This document shows, piece after piece, positions 1 through 11,077 of a DNA stretch of 40,938 bases (position 1 is the first letter of the stretch; every line of letters begins with the position of its first letter). The translations under genes and the position numbers were made by a program. The notes beneath the pieces were generated by a model. It was not told where the DNA came from. It was given only the letters and a program-made list of their open reading frames with translations, and did no database searches. The DNA is taken from contig JAGQIK010000039.1 in NCBI GenBank assembly GCA_020431405.1, forward strand, positions 1 through 40,938, read 5' to 3'. The stretch is from Myxococcales bacterium. GTDB taxonomy: Bacteria; Myxococcota_A; Polyangia; GCA-2747355.

Positions 1-362
1 CAGGACGGCCGCGGGCAGAGCCTGCGCGCCAGCTGGGCGGCGAGGGCGCGTGCCGCCGCGCGCCCGCGAGGCACCCGCGGTCGCGCGCGAATGGCGCCAG
101 CGTAGGTGATCAAGATATGCGCGCCCGCCACCCGGCCGTGCGCCGCTGGGATGGGGCCGCTGGCGCGCCGAGGTCGCCGAAACGCGGTGGGCAGCCGCGG
201 CTTGGCCGCGGGCGACGGATCTGCGGCCGGCGAGCTGCGCGCCGGCTCGCGCCGATCGCGACGCGCTGTGGGCGGTGTCGGACGCGCGCTCGACGACGCG
301 GCGCCGCAGCCGGTGAGGCAGAGCGCTGCGAGGACGAGCACGCGTTGAAGGGTGGGGGCCAC
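1..362 (-). CDS. Parvulin-type (PpiC-like) peptidyl-prolyl isomerase lipoprotein, 3' end cut by window edge
   Basis: The start is a GTG at 362-360, directly after the flotillin stop and with an in-frame TAG six bases upstream, so no longer N-terminus is possible. The first 19 codons give a lipoprotein signal (RVLVLAALCLTGC), followed by a Ser/Pro/Ala-rich linker of roughly 70 residues. The sequence GAHILITYAGA then matches the first strand of PpiC/parvulin domains, which begin 'ashILi.y.ga', and is followed by an Arg/Ala helix as in that family. The rest of the domain lies outside the window, so catalytic residues cannot be checked. Parvulins of this kind fold envelope proteins by cis-trans isomerisation of prolyl bonds. 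The position as last gene of the NfeD/flotillin operon suggests a job in envelope quality control (inference). Confidence 0.6.
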   Translation of the reverse strand, partial: MAPTLQRVLVLAALCLTGCGAASSSARPTPPTARRDRREPARSSPAADPSPAAKPRLPTAFRRPRRASGPIPAAHGRVAGAHILITYAGAIRARPRVPRGRAAARALAAQLARRLCPRPS

Positions 363-365
363 GAG

Positions 366-1976
366 CTAGGCGATCATAACGCCCTCGTCGGTGGGCAGGG
401 CGACGTCCGCCTCGCCGTTTTTGCCCGACGTCCCCGCAGCGGCCGGAAGCGCAGGCTTGGCCGCCGCGCGCTTGGGCAGCTCGCCGAGCAGCTGCTGCAG
501 ATCGACGCCTGTCATCGTCGCCATCACTGCCGGCAGCTGCGCCATCACGTTGGTGACGCCGCGCGCCACGCGCTCCACGCCGCTCGAGGCGCTCGCACCC
601 GAGCCGTCAGCGCTCGCCCCACCGTGGTCGACGAGCACGATGCGGTCGATCTGCGACAGCGGCTTCGCGACGGCCTCTGCGACGGCGGGCAGGCGGTCGA
701 TGAGCAGCTCGGCTAGCGCGGCTGGGCTGTAGTGCTGCCACGCCTCGGCCTTGCGCTGCATCGCCTCGGTCTCGGCGTGCAGCTTGGCCGCCAGGCCGTC
801 GGCCTCGGCGAGGCGCTCGAGCCGCACCGCCTCGGCGCGCGCCTTACCCTCGGCGAGCGTGACCTCGGCGTGGGCCGCGCCGCGCATCCGCTCGGCCTCG
901 GCGGCCGCCTCGGCGAGCGCGCGCGTGCGCTCGGCCTCGACCTGCAGCAGCAGCTGCTGGCGATAGCGCTCGGCCTCGGCGGGACGGCGCACGGAGTGGT
1001 CGAGCTCGCGCTCGCGCCGCGCCACCTCGAGCGTCTCGAGCTCGATGTGCTTCTCGCGCTCGATCTTGCTCACGCCGAGCTGCTCCTCGACCAGCGTCTG
1101 CCGGCCGTGGGTCAGCTTGGTCTCGTAGGCGAGCTCGGACAGCGCGCGTGCTTCGGCGACGCGCGCCGCCAGCTCGTGCTTGCGCACGTCGCGCGCGGCG
1201 TCGGCGCTGGCGATGGCCAGCTCGGCGTCGATCTCGGCGCATTTGGACTGCTCGCGCGCCTTGGCTGCGCTCACCGAGGCCTCGCGATCGGCGACCGACT
1301 TGCCGACGGTGGCGTCGCGCTGCGCGTTGGCTTCACCGAGCACCGCCTGCTTCTGCACTTCGGCCAGCTGCGGGCGGCCGAGCGCCTGCAGGTAGCCCGA
1401 CGGATCGCGCACCTCGCGGATGGTGAAGCTCACCACCTGGATGCCCATGTTGGCGAGGTCGGCAGCGGTCAGCCGCTGCACCGTGCGCGCGAACGCCTCG
1501 GGGTTGGCGTGGATCTCTTCGAACGGCATGGTGCTGATCACCGCGCGCAGATGACCTTGCATCATCTGGTGCGCGATCTCGTTCATCTCCGCTTCGGTCT
1601 TGGAGAGAAACATCTCGGCTGCGGTGGCGGTGGCGGCCGGGTCATCGCTGAGCACTTTGATCTGCGCGATGGCGTCGACGACGATCGGCACGGCGAACTT
1701 GGTGAAGAACTCCGGCGTGCGCAGCTCGAGGGTCATCAGCTCGACAGACATGCGGTGTACGCGCTCGAGCACCGGCAGCACCAGCGCGCCGCCGCCGTGA
1801 TAGACGCGGAAGCTCTTTTCGACCACCTCACCGGTCGCGGCGTCGGTGTACTGGCCGCGACGGCCCGACACGATCAGCACCTCGTTGGGACCGACCTTGC
1901 GGTAGCACAGTGAAAGCGACACCACGGCAGCAGCGCCGGCACACAGAAGGATCACGCTCAAAGTCAGCCACGTCAT
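366..1976 (-). CDS. Flotillin family (SPFH/Band 7) membrane scaffold protein
   Basis: A 536-residue protein with an N-terminal membrane segment (about residues 4-24), an SPFH/Band 7 domain starting near VGPNEVLIVSG (about 28-210), and a long Ala/Glu/Arg-rich coiled coil (about 210-400) with EAERYRQQ- and AEAERMR-type heptads typical of the flotillin domain. The C-terminal part (about 410-500) is Ser/Gly- and hydrophobic-rich. Length and order match bacterial FloT/YuaG and YqiK. Flotillins oligomerise on the inner membrane and organise ordered-lipid microdomains. The ATG overlaps the TGA of the upstream NfeD-like frame (ATGA), so the two are translationally coupled, and a parvulin lipoprotein follows 3 bp after the stop. 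A sigma-54-like promoter lies upstream of the operon. Confidence 0.93.
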   Translation of the reverse strand: MTWLTLSVILLCAGAAAVVSLSLCYRKVGPNEVLIVSGRRGQYTDAATGEVVEKSFRVYHGGGALVLPVLERVHRMSVELMTLELRTPEFFTKFAVPIVVDAIAQIKVLSDDPAATATAAEMFLSKTEAEMNEIAHQMMQGHLRAVISTMPFEEIHANPEAFARTVQRLTAADLANMGIQVVSFTIREVRDPSGYLQALGRPQLAEVQKQAVLGEANAQRDATVGKSVADREASVSAAKAREQSKCAEIDAELAIASADAARDVRKHELAARVAEARALSELAYETKLTHGRQTLVEEQLGVSKIEREKHIELETLEVARRERELDHSVRRPAEAERYRQQLLLQVEAERTRALAEAAAEAERMRGAAHAEVTLAEGKARAEAVRLERLAEADGLAAKLHAETEAMQRKAEAWQHYSPAALAELLIDRLPAVAEAVAKPLSQIDRIVLVDHGGASADGSGASASSGVERVARGVTNVMAQLPAVMATMTGVDLQQLLGELPKRAAAKPALPAAAGTSGKNGEADVALPTDEGVMIA

Positions 1977-2315
1977 AGGTCACCTCCATCCGATGAGACG
2001 ATGTCGAGCGGCGCGACGCACACCGTGCGCGGCGAGACGAACGACAGCACGACCACTTCGCTGCCGAGCGCGGCGGCGCCGGCGCCATCGATGCGGGCGT
2101 CGAGCACCACGCGCCGCCCCTCGCGCCGCGTCGCGACACGAAACGGCGCCGTGCTGACGACCAGACCGATGTCGCCGCGGCGCGGAAGCGCTCGGCAGTG
2201 GCGTGTGCTCGCGGCGCAGGGCGTTGCGCAGCGCGCGCAGCCCCAGCACCAGCAGGCACGCCATCAGCACCAGCGCGGCCTCGGTCACCAGCGCGACCAG
2301 CAGCTTGCTTTCCAT
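1973..2315 (-). pseudogene. NfeD-like OB-fold membrane protein, split by an apparent frameshift
   Basis: The ATG at 2315 follows a strong Shine-Dalgarno (AAAGGAG, 7 nt spacing). The first frame encodes a membrane helix (KLLVALVTEAALVLMACLLV) and a basic segment up to about LPSASAP. The next frame (+1) then continues with GDIGLVVSTAPFRVATRREG and ends in VVLSFVSPRTVCVAPLDIV, a small beta-barrel of the type found in NfeD/YqiJ proteins, before a TGA that overlaps the flotillin ATG. The second frame has no start of its own and carries a TGA upstream at about 2259, so the two halves must be joined near 2165-2205 by one extra or two missing bases. NfeD-like proteins partner flotillins (YuaF-YuaG, YqiJ-YqiK). 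It could be a sequencing or assembly error, a genuine mutation or programmed frameshifting. The gene may be functional. Confidence 0.7.
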
Positions 2316-2348
2316 CTGTCGCTCCTTTCCGCGGGTGATGGCTGCCAT

Positions 2349-2364
2349 TGGAAGGGACGTGCCA
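2349..2364 (-). promoter_or_regulatory. Candidate sigma-54 (-24/-12) promoter for the NfeD-flotillin operon
   Basis: On the minus strand TGGCACGTCCCTTCCA matches the sigma-54 consensus TGGCACRNNNNTTGCW at every fixed position except the G of the -12 GC. Transcription would begin near 2338, upstream of the well-placed Shine-Dalgarno and ATG at 2315. The divergent gene encodes a sigma-54 activator, which makes the match more credible. The changed -12 G is the main weakness. Confidence 0.6.
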
Positions 2365-2444
2365 GCGGCGCAACCGCGCGAACTCGCTCGCGTCAGCCGC
2401 GCAGGCCCTAGCGAAAAGGCTCAGGAGGTGACAAAAATGCTCAC

Positions 2445-3824
<1,380 letters not shown>

Positions 3825-3838
3825 GCCACGCGTTACTG

Positions 3839-4987
3839 CTAGATGTGCTCGAGGATGGCGTCGGTGACCACCGACATGGGCGCGGCCTTCTCCTCGCCCA
3901 CCACGTCGTAGGTCAGCGGCTCGCCGCGCAGCAGCACAGCGCGCACGGCCTCGTCGATGGCGTCTGCCGCGGGCGCGAGCGACGCGATGCCCTTCTGCTC
4001 GCCGACCCAGCGCAGCGACTCGGCCACGGCGAGGATCATCGCCATCGGGTTGACCTTGTCCTTGCCGGCGTGGCGCGGCGCCGAGCCGTGGATCGGCTCG
4101 AACATGGCGTGCTTGTCGCCGATGTTGCAGCCCACCGCCATACCCATGCCGCCCTGCAGCACGCTCGCCAGGTCGGTGACGATGTCGCCGAACATGTTGG
4201 TCGTCACGCACACGTCGTAGTACTCGGGCTGGCCGACGAGCCACTGCGTGAAGGCGTCGACGATGGCGACGTCTTTTTCGATGTCGGGATACTGCTCGCC
4301 GACCTCGCGAAAGACCTCCGCGAAGAGCTTGCAGCCGCGCAGCACGTTGTCTTTGACGATGCAGGTGACGCGCTTTTTGCCGTCCTTGGGCGCGCCGCGC
4401 CCGCGGCGCTTGGCCAGCTCGAAGGCGTAGCGGATCACGCGCTCGCTCGACTTGCGCGTGATGACGCGAACGTCGGTGGCGAGCTGCGCCGTGCCCACCG
4501 AAGGCACCGCGCCGCCGATGCCGGCGTAGAGCCCTTCGGTGTTCTCGCGCACGATCACCATGTCGACCTTGTCGTCGTGCCAGACGCGCTTGCGCGCACC
4601 GTGCACGCGATGGCAGACGCCGGGCAGCAGCTTGACCGGCCTGACGTTGGCGTAGAGGTCGAGGCGCGTGCGGTTGCCGATCACCGGTGACCAGCCGGCC
4701 ATGCGCCCGTTGGCCATCGTCACCGGCGCGCCCTTGTCGTCGGGCCAACCCACCGCGCCGAGCAGCAGCACGTCGGCCGACGCGCAGCGCTCCTCGGCGC
4801 CTTCCGGCCAGTCGCGGCTGCCGTGCTCGAGGTAGTACTGCCCGCCGCAGGCGATCTCCTCGACGTCGTACTGCACGTTGGCTTTGGCGCACGCGGCTGC
4901 GAGCACGCGCAGCCCCTGAGCCATCACCTCTGGTCCGGTGCCATCACCCGGCAGCGCGACGACGTCGATCTTGGTTTTGTTGTCCAT
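3839..4987 (-). CDS. Isocitrate/isopropylmalate dehydrogenase family protein (isocitrate-type signature)
   Basis: A 382-residue NAD(P)-dependent beta-decarboxylating dehydrogenase. It has the N-terminal ALPGDGTGPEV, the substrate signature RENTEGLYAG, the Lys-containing KDNVLRG, the metal-site Asp region TNMFGDIVTDLASVLQGGMG and the cofactor loop EPIHGSAPRHAGK...NPMAMIL. 'RENTEG' is the form found in isocitrate, homoisocitrate and tartrate dehydrogenases, whereas LeuB enzymes carry a 'RELTGG'-type sequence, so isocitrate is the more likely substrate. Coenzyme choice cannot be settled by eye. The cell role would be 2-oxoglutarate supply or a related oxidation. The gene is monocistronic, converges with the sigma-54 regulator and has a TAGAGT box 9 nt before its ATG. 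Confidence 0.85.
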   Translation of the reverse strand: MDNKTKIDVVALPGDGTGPEVMAQGLRVLAAACAKANVQYDVEEIACGGQYYLEHGSRDWPEGAEERCASADVLLLGAVGWPDDKGAPVTMANGRMAGWSPVIGNRTRLDLYANVRPVKLLPGVCHRVHGARKRVWHDDKVDMVIVRENTEGLYAGIGGAVPSVGTAQLATDVRVITRKSSERVIRYAFELAKRRGRGAPKDGKKRVTCIVKDNVLRGCKLFAEVFREVGEQYPDIEKDVAIVDAFTQWLVGQPEYYDVCVTTNMFGDIVTDLASVLQGGMGMAVGCNIGDKHAMFEPIHGSAPRHAGKDKVNPMAMILAVAESLRWVGEQKGIASLAPAADAIDEAVRAVLLRGEPLTYDVVGEEKAAPMSVVTDAILEHI

Positions 4988-4996
4988 GGGGGGGCG

Positions 4997-5002
4997 ACTC
5001 TA
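4997..5002 (-). promoter_or_regulatory. -10 box TAGAGT, possible leaderless start
   Basis: TAGAGT (fits TAnnnT) lies 9 nt upstream of the ATG at 4987, leaving almost no room for a 5' leader or ribosome-binding site. It belongs to the recurrent pattern described in the findings. Confidence 0.4.
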
Positions 5003-5039
5003 GCACTGCAAGATGGGCGTCGACGAGCCCAGGCGCGAG

Positions 5040-6155
<1,116 letters not shown>

Positions 6156-6342
6156 CAAGGCTGCTCCCTCACCCCGGTGCTGCGAGCCGATGCAAGCGGC
6201 GCACCGTCGCCAACTGGGCGAAATGTCCACCTGGCGTGGGCGCATCGTCACCCACTGGTGGCGACTCGCCACCCGGATCGGGGTTTGCGCTGCTCAGCTC
6301 GCGCAGCGGCGGGTAGACTGCCGAGCGCACGGAGGAGCAAGC

Positions 6343-7752
6343 ATGATCAGCGCACTGAACGAGGGACTGCTGCGCCTCATCATCGGCGTCGCGATCGTGG
6401 CCGCTGGCTGCAGCAAAGGGCCCGGTGCTACGGGCAGCGCCTCGGGCAGCGCCGGCGCGACGACTGGCACTGCCGGCGCTGCGGGCACCGCGACGGGCAA
6501 GGCGGAGCCGCCCTCGAAGACGCTGGCAAAAAAGCCGGCGCCAACGGCGGCACCGGACGAGCGCGATCTGCTGCGGCTCGCGCGCGGCGCGCACGTGCGC
6601 CTGGCTGTCGGTCGCAAGAAGGCGATGGCGATCTTCGACAGCGACCCCAAGAGTGCCTTCTGTCTGTGGCGCTATCCGTTTTCTTTCACCGTGTGGCTGC
6701 CCGACGAGGCCAAGCCGGAGAAGCTCGAGCTCGTCGTGCACGCCCACGAGAAGATCGTCTCGAGCGCCAAGGGCAGCGTCGAGATCTCCGAGGGCAGCGG
6801 CAAGCCGATCAAACATGCCGTCAAGCTCGGCGCGAGCGACGCGCCCATCGCATTCGAGACGCCGAAACGCAGCAGCTTCCGCGTCAAGCTCGCCGGCCGT
6901 GGCTTCTGCATCGCGCGCCTGCGCGTGCTCGGCAGCGTCGCGCCGGCGTCGCGGAGAAAGCGTATCGCCGCACGCACCGCGCTGATCCTCGGTGCGCCGA
7001 CGTTGCGCTGCCCCAAGGGCAGCACGGCCACGCCGCTCGAGGTCGGCGAGACGGAGTCATCGGTCGGCTGCGTCGACGCCAAGGGCCAGAGGGTCGGGCT
7101 CTATCGCGCCTGGGACATCCACGGCTGGCTCAGCGTGATGGGGCGCTATCGCGAGGGCAAGCGCCACGGCTACTGGCGCATGCAGTCGGGGCGCAAGCTG
7201 GTCGAAGCCGGCGTCTACAAGCGCGGCGAGAAGCAGGGCTTTTGGAAGAAGGTGATCGAAGGCGGCATGTTCGAGGTCCAGCACGGCGAAGTCGGGGGGC
7301 GCGCGCCGCGCGCCGTGGCCGCCGCCGTCAAGGCGCTGGCCAGCGCGCCGGATAAGGTTGTCGTCGTCGCGCGCCTACGTGTCGAAGGCGTCGACGAGCT
7401 GCTCTACGTGCTCAGGGACGTGCCGCCAAAGGCCGAGCGTGCGGCGACGCCGTGGAAGAACGTCTACGTTGCGACGAAGCATCACGCCGTACACCTCGGG
7501 AAGCGCAAGCTCGGGCTCGCGGCTGACGTGGCGTTCGAGGTGACGCCGAGTATCACCAAGGCCAAGCAAGACCAGACGCCGCTCGTGGAGCTCGCCTCCG
7601 AGCAGCTCGAGCCCGCCAAGCAGGCGCTCGCACTGCCGTGTCTGGCGACCGCCACGCAGCCGATGCCACGCGAAAAGTGTCCAGCTGCGCCAGCGGCCGC
7701 ATCGCAGCCTGCGCCAGCCAGGGCGGCGCCATCCGCCGCCACGGCGCGCTGA
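6343..7752 (+). CDS. Lipoprotein with MORN-like repeats
   Basis: The ATG follows GGAGGAG at good spacing, and a TAGACT -10-like box lies at 6314-6319. The signal peptide ends in VAAGC (Cys23), followed by a Gly/Ala/Ser/Thr linker to about residue 60. A middle domain (about 75-210) contains a beta-rich segment with FCLWRYPFSFTVWLPDEA and no family I recognise. Residues about 253-310 hold three or four MORN-like units (VGLYRAWD, GRYREGKRHGYW, AGVYKRGEKQGFWKK), as in antitoxin- or wnt-like MORN proteins that bind partners or membranes. The C-terminus is Ala/Pro-rich. It is 469 residues long and probably periplasmic. The next gene begins 7 bp downstream, so the two may be co-transcribed. The molecular role is unknown. 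Confidence 0.75.
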   Translation: MISALNEGLLRLIIGVAIVAAGCSKGPGATGSASGSAGATTGTAGAAGTATGKAEPPSKTLAKKPAPTAAPDERDLLRLARGAHVRLAVGRKKAMAIFDSDPKSAFCLWRYPFSFTVWLPDEAKPEKLELVVHAHEKIVSSAKGSVEISEGSGKPIKHAVKLGASDAPIAFETPKRSSFRVKLAGRGFCIARLRVLGSVAPASRRKRIAARTALILGAPTLRCPKGSTATPLEVGETESSVGCVDAKGQRVGLYRAWDIHGWLSVMGRYREGKRHGYWRMQSGRKLVEAGVYKRGEKQGFWKKVIEGGMFEVQHGEVGGRAPRAVAAAVKALASAPDKVVVVARLRVEGVDELLYVLRDVPPKAERAATPWKNVYVATKHHAVHLGKRKLGLAADVAFEVTPSITKAKQDQTPLVELASEQLEPAKQALALPCLATATQPMPREKCPAAPAAASQPAPARAAPSAATAR

Positions 7753-7759
7753 GCGCCCG

Positions 7760-8662
7760 ATGCCCTACCGCGAGCACACCGAGACCATCGCTTCGCTCGC
7801 GCTGCCGATCTTCGACGCGGTGCACTCGCTCGCGCCGCTCGGTGCCCCCGAGGTGCGAGCCGTCGCACCCGGAGCCTTCGCAGCGCTCGAGCTGAGCGGT
7901 GCGTGGCGCCCGTACTTCCAGTACGTCACCTACACGCTGTTGTTCGCGCGCTACGAGCAGCACGTGCTGCTGTGCGTGCCGCCGCCGCCCGTGCTCGCCT
8001 CGGAGGCACGCGACGACGTCGACTACGACGCGCTCGAGGCCTACGCAGTGCCGCGCCCCGGCAGCGCCGACTGGGCAGGGTGGGTCGAGTTTCTGCGCTA
8101 CCGCTACGACGCGCTGCGCCCGCAGGGCAAGCGCCCCAAACCGATCGACCCGCCGCAGCCAGCGCTCGACCTGCGCTGGGCGATCGACTCGGAGCTGCGG
8201 CGCCGGCTGCACGGCGCAGAGAGCGCGGCGGCGATCTGCGCGCCGCTGCGCGGCCTCTACGCGCTGATGAACAGCGACGGCGCGGGCAGCGCCGATCTCG
8301 CCGCCCCCGTGTTCTACGCCGACCCCCACGAGCTGGCGCGCGCGCTCGAGCGCCTGCGCGACCACGTCCGCGCCGACGCGATCCACGCCACGCCGACGTT
8401 GCTCGACGGGCCCATCGCGCCCGTCGACGAGCTCGAGGCCGTCTGCTCGCTGCTGCGTGGCATGCCGCCCGGCGCGGCGCCGCTGCCGACCACGCGGCCG
8501 ACGCGCGTCAGCGCGTTCTGCTTCGTGCATCACGCCATCGACGGCACGTCGGGACACACGTCGAAGCTCGTGCGCGCAGACATCGTGCTCGCGCAGCGCG
8601 GCTACCGCTACGTCGAGATCGAGCTCTGGCAGCGCAGCGTCGAGGGCATCTACTTCAGCTGA
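7760..8662 (+). CDS. Protein of unknown function
   Basis: A 300-residue protein without signal peptide or membrane helix. It is rich in aromatic residues and in His/Asp/Glu (GAWRPYFQYVTYTLLFARYE; CFVHHAIDGTSGHTSK), and ends in VEIELWQRSVEGIYFS. I do not recognise a family. The ATG follows the preceding lipoprotein stop by 7 bp with no Shine-Dalgarno, so translation by re-initiation is likely. Codon use is typical of the window, with third positions nearly all G or C, which supports a real gene. It is probably cytoplasmic and in the same transcript as the MORN-like lipoprotein. Confidence 0.75.
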   Translation: MPYREHTETIASLALPIFDAVHSLAPLGAPEVRAVAPGAFAALELSGAWRPYFQYVTYTLLFARYEQHVLLCVPPPPVLASEARDDVDYDALEAYAVPRPGSADWAGWVEFLRYRYDALRPQGKRPKPIDPPQPALDLRWAIDSELRRRLHGAESAAAICAPLRGLYALMNSDGAGSADLAAPVFYADPHELARALERLRDHVRADAIHATPTLLDGPIAPVDELEAVCSLLRGMPPGAAPLPTTRPTRVSAFCFVHHAIDGTSGHTSKLVRADIVLAQRGYRYVEIELWQRSVEGIYFS

Positions 8663-8847
8663 GCCGGCGACGCTGCTGCCTAGCGCGGGAACGCATCTGC
8701 CCGCGGGGGGTGTGCACGCTCCAGCAGCGTCGCAGCCGCGGCACGAGATCGCTCGAGATCTGAAAATGGCTCGGACGTTGCTTCTGTTGATCCGCGCGAG
8801 ACGTCGGGGTGCAGCAGCCGACGGAGTTAGCGGAGAGAAAAACGTCG

Positions 8848-10137
8848 ATGTCGTCAAGGAACGCTCTACGAGCACTAGTACATGTTCTGCCACCTCTACT
8901 GCTGATCGGCTGCGCGCCCGACATGCCGGGCGCCGCCACCATCGTCGATGGCGATGAGCTGCGCGCCCCCTACATCGTCAACGGCACGCAATACAACGGC
9001 CGCGCCTCGGTGGGCATGCTCGAGATCACCGTCGCGCAGGGAGCCGGCATCTGTACGGGCACGCTCGTCGGCAGCCGCACCGTGCTCACCGCCGCACACT
9101 GCTTCGATGACGTCATCAGCGCGCGCTTTGTCGTCGGCGGCCAGAGCTACGAGCTCGTGCAGATGACACAGCACCCGTCGTACGACAAAAACACGCTCGA
9201 AGAAGATGTCGCCGTGGGACGGCTCGCCAGCGCACCCAACGTGCCACCCTCGGCAGCGTCGCAGTCGGCGCCAACGCAGGGCACGCAGGTGGTGCTGGTG
9301 GGATTCGGTCTCACTGCAACCGGAAAGAACGACACGGGCGTCAAGCGTGGCGCCACCGCGACCATCGGTCAGGTTGACGCCGAGCGCATCTTCTTGCTCG
9401 ACCCGACTCAGGGCTCGACCTGCAACGGTGATTCGGGCGGTCCAATGTTCGCGACCATCGCTGGGCGCGAGTACGTCATTGGCGTCCTCTCGGGAACGTA
9501 TAGCCCGACCTGCGGGCAGAACGCGATGTTCCGCCGCGTGGACACCTATCTGTCGTGGATCCAGAGCACGGCGCAAGGCGACATCAACCTCAACGGCACC
9601 ACGCCCGAGGCGCCGCCGCAGAGCTCGGCGCCCACCACGCCGACACCGCCCTCCAGCGGCGGCCAGACGCCGTCGTATCCGTCGAACCCAGGCTATCCCG
9701 GGCAAGGCGGCTACGGGGCGCCGTGCCAGAGCGGACAGTCCTGCCAGAGCAACCTCTGCGTGCACGATCAATTCGGCAGCGCCTTCTGCAGCCTGCCTTG
9801 CAGCAGCGCGCAGGACTGCGGCGGCGCGTCGTGTCTGCCGACGCAGGAGGGCGTGGGTGTCTGCGACGCGCGCGGCGGCGGCGGCAGCGGCGGCGGCGGC
9901 AGCGGCGGCGGCTCCTCGCCGCAGTACCCACAGTATCCGCAGTACCCGCAGTACCCCGTGGGCGGCTACATCGGCGCGCCGTGTCAGTCGTCGCAGCAGT
10001 GCGGCAGCGGCGGCGCTTGCATCCAGACGTCCTACGTCGGCGGGCAGTGCACGGTGATGTGCAGTGGCGGGTACGGCTGCCCGATGGGCATGTACTGCGT
10101 GCCCACCAACGTGCCGTACGTCTCGGTCTGTCTCTGA
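8848..10137 (+). CDS. Trypsin-like serine protease lipoprotein with Cys-rich C-terminus
   Basis: The start is ATG 8848. Its signal peptide ends in LLIGC (Cys22). The S1 chymotrypsin-fold domain covers about residues 43-255, with the triad visible as TAAHC (His84), EEDVAVG (Asp120) and CNGDSGGPM (Ser196), so it should be active. IVNGTQYN resembles the new N-terminus after zymogen processing. A Pro/Ser/Thr linker (about 262-285) leads to two Cys-rich modules separated by GGGGS and QYP repeats (about 345-370). Such modules look like small disulphide domains for surface binding. It is probably anchored in the outer membrane and acts on extracellular or envelope proteins. The substrate is unknown. 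Confidence 0.92.
   Translation: MSSRNALRALVHVLPPLLLIGCAPDMPGAATIVDGDELRAPYIVNGTQYNGRASVGMLEITVAQGAGICTGTLVGSRTVLTAAHCFDDVISARFVVGGQSYELVQMTQHPSYDKNTLEEDVAVGRLASAPNVPPSAASQSAPTQGTQVVLVGFGLTATGKNDTGVKRGATATIGQVDAERIFLLDPTQGSTCNGDSGGPMFATIAGREYVIGVLSGTYSPTCGQNAMFRRVDTYLSWIQSTAQGDINLNGTTPEAPPQSSAPTTPTPPSSGGQTPSYPSNPGYPGQGGYGAPCQSGQSCQSNLCVHDQFGSAFCSLPCSSAQDCGGASCLPTQEGVGVCDARGGGGSGGGGSGGGSSPQYPQYPQYPQYPVGGYIGAPCQSSQQCGSGGACIQTSYVGGQCTVMCSGGYGCPMGMYCVPTNVPYVSVCL
9922..9957 (+). repeat. 9-bp tandem repeat encoding Gln-Tyr-Pro
   Basis: Four units of cagtaccc(a/g/c) code for QYP repeats in the linker between the two Cys-rich modules of the protease. Confidence 0.8.
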
Positions 10138-10167
10138 CGCGCGTCCGAGGCGTCCGCGCGCGGTGCG

Positions 10168-11064
10168 CTACAGCGAGGGCAGGCCGAGCTCGCTTCGCTT
10201 GCGCGGCTGTTCGTCCTCTGCGCCCTGGCTGTAGTCGCCGAACGGCCCATCGCGCTCGACGACGGCGGCCTTGACGCCTTGCTCCATGGCCAGGTGCACG
10301 AAGGCGCGCCCCTCGCGCGTGTTGCGCATGGCGCCGTCGAGGATCGGGCCGAGTGTCTGCGTGCTCTGCAGGCCCATGTTGTCGTAGGCCTGGTTGACGA
10401 TCAGCTTCATGGAGACGAGCTGCGTGAGCGGGATCTTCGCCAGCTTGGCCGCCAGCGCGTCGACGCGCTGGTCGAGCTCTTCGAGCGGGTAGGAGAAGTT
10501 GATCAGACCGATCTCGCTCGCCTCCTTGCCGCTGACCCACTCGCCGGTGAGCGCGTAGTACTTGGCCTTGGCTAGACCGAGCCGGTAGACCCACATGCCG
10601 GTGAGGTGGCAGCCCCACACGCGCGCGTAGGGCGTGCCGAAGCGCGCGCAGTCGGAGGCGATGACCAGGTCGGCGCAGAGCGCCATCTCGGAGCCGCCGC
10701 CAACGCAGTAGCCATGCACTTTGGCGATGGTCGGCTTGAGGCCGCGCCACAGGCCCATAAACGCCGTCAGGTAGCTCGTGTACTGGTTGGTGACCATGTG
10801 GTGGTCGACACCCGGGTCGTATCCGTCCTCGGTGATGCCCGGGTAGTGCTCGAGCCCGCCCGAAAAGTCGAAGCCGCCGCAGAAGCTGTCGCCAGCGCCC
10901 TGCAGCACGATGACACGGATCTCGTCGTCGCGATTGGCATCGCGCAGCGCGTCGGAGAGGCGCTCGATCATCTCGAACCTGAGCGTGTTGTACTTGCTCG
11001 GGCGGTTGAGCGTGATGGTGGCGATGGCGCCCTCTTTGCGATACTTGATCGAGGCTTCGGACAT
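10168..11064 (-). CDS. Enoyl-CoA hydratase/isomerase (crotonase) family protein
   Basis: A 298-residue crotonase-fold protein. The N-terminal IATITLNRPSKYNTL, the oxyanion-hole segment FCGGFDFSGG and the second oxyanion/catalytic segment VHGYCVGGGSEMALCADLV are all present. Glu126 aligns with the first catalytic Glu of enoyl-CoA hydratase, but the position of the second Glu (in 'QPE') is Tyr146 (FGTPYARVWG). Classical two-Glu hydration is therefore doubtful, and isomerase, hydrolase or ring-opening chemistry on an acyl-CoA is possible. AAGGAG precedes the ATG by about 9 nt. The kinase gene upstream ends 13 bp away on the same strand, so the two could share a transcript. Confidence 0.88.
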   Translation of the reverse strand: MSEASIKYRKEGAIATITLNRPSKYNTLRFEMIERLSDALRDANRDDEIRVIVLQGAGDSFCGGFDFSGGLEHYPGITEDGYDPGVDHHMVTNQYTSYLTAFMGLWRGLKPTIAKVHGYCVGGGSEMALCADLVIASDCARFGTPYARVWGCHLTGMWVYRLGLAKAKYYALTGEWVSGKEASEIGLINFSYPLEELDQRVDALAAKLAKIPLTQLVSMKLIVNQAYDNMGLQSTQTLGPILDGAMRNTREGRAFVHLAMEQGVKAAVVERDGPFGDYSQGAEDEQPRKRSELGLPSL

Positions 11065-11077
11065 GCTGGGGGTCTCC

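Noticed and set aside
732-1913. Long plus-strand frame opposite the flotillin gene
   Set aside because: It is the antisense of a well-conserved gene, rich in Leu/Gly/Arg/His as expected for GC-rich shadows, and has no ribosome-binding site or family match.
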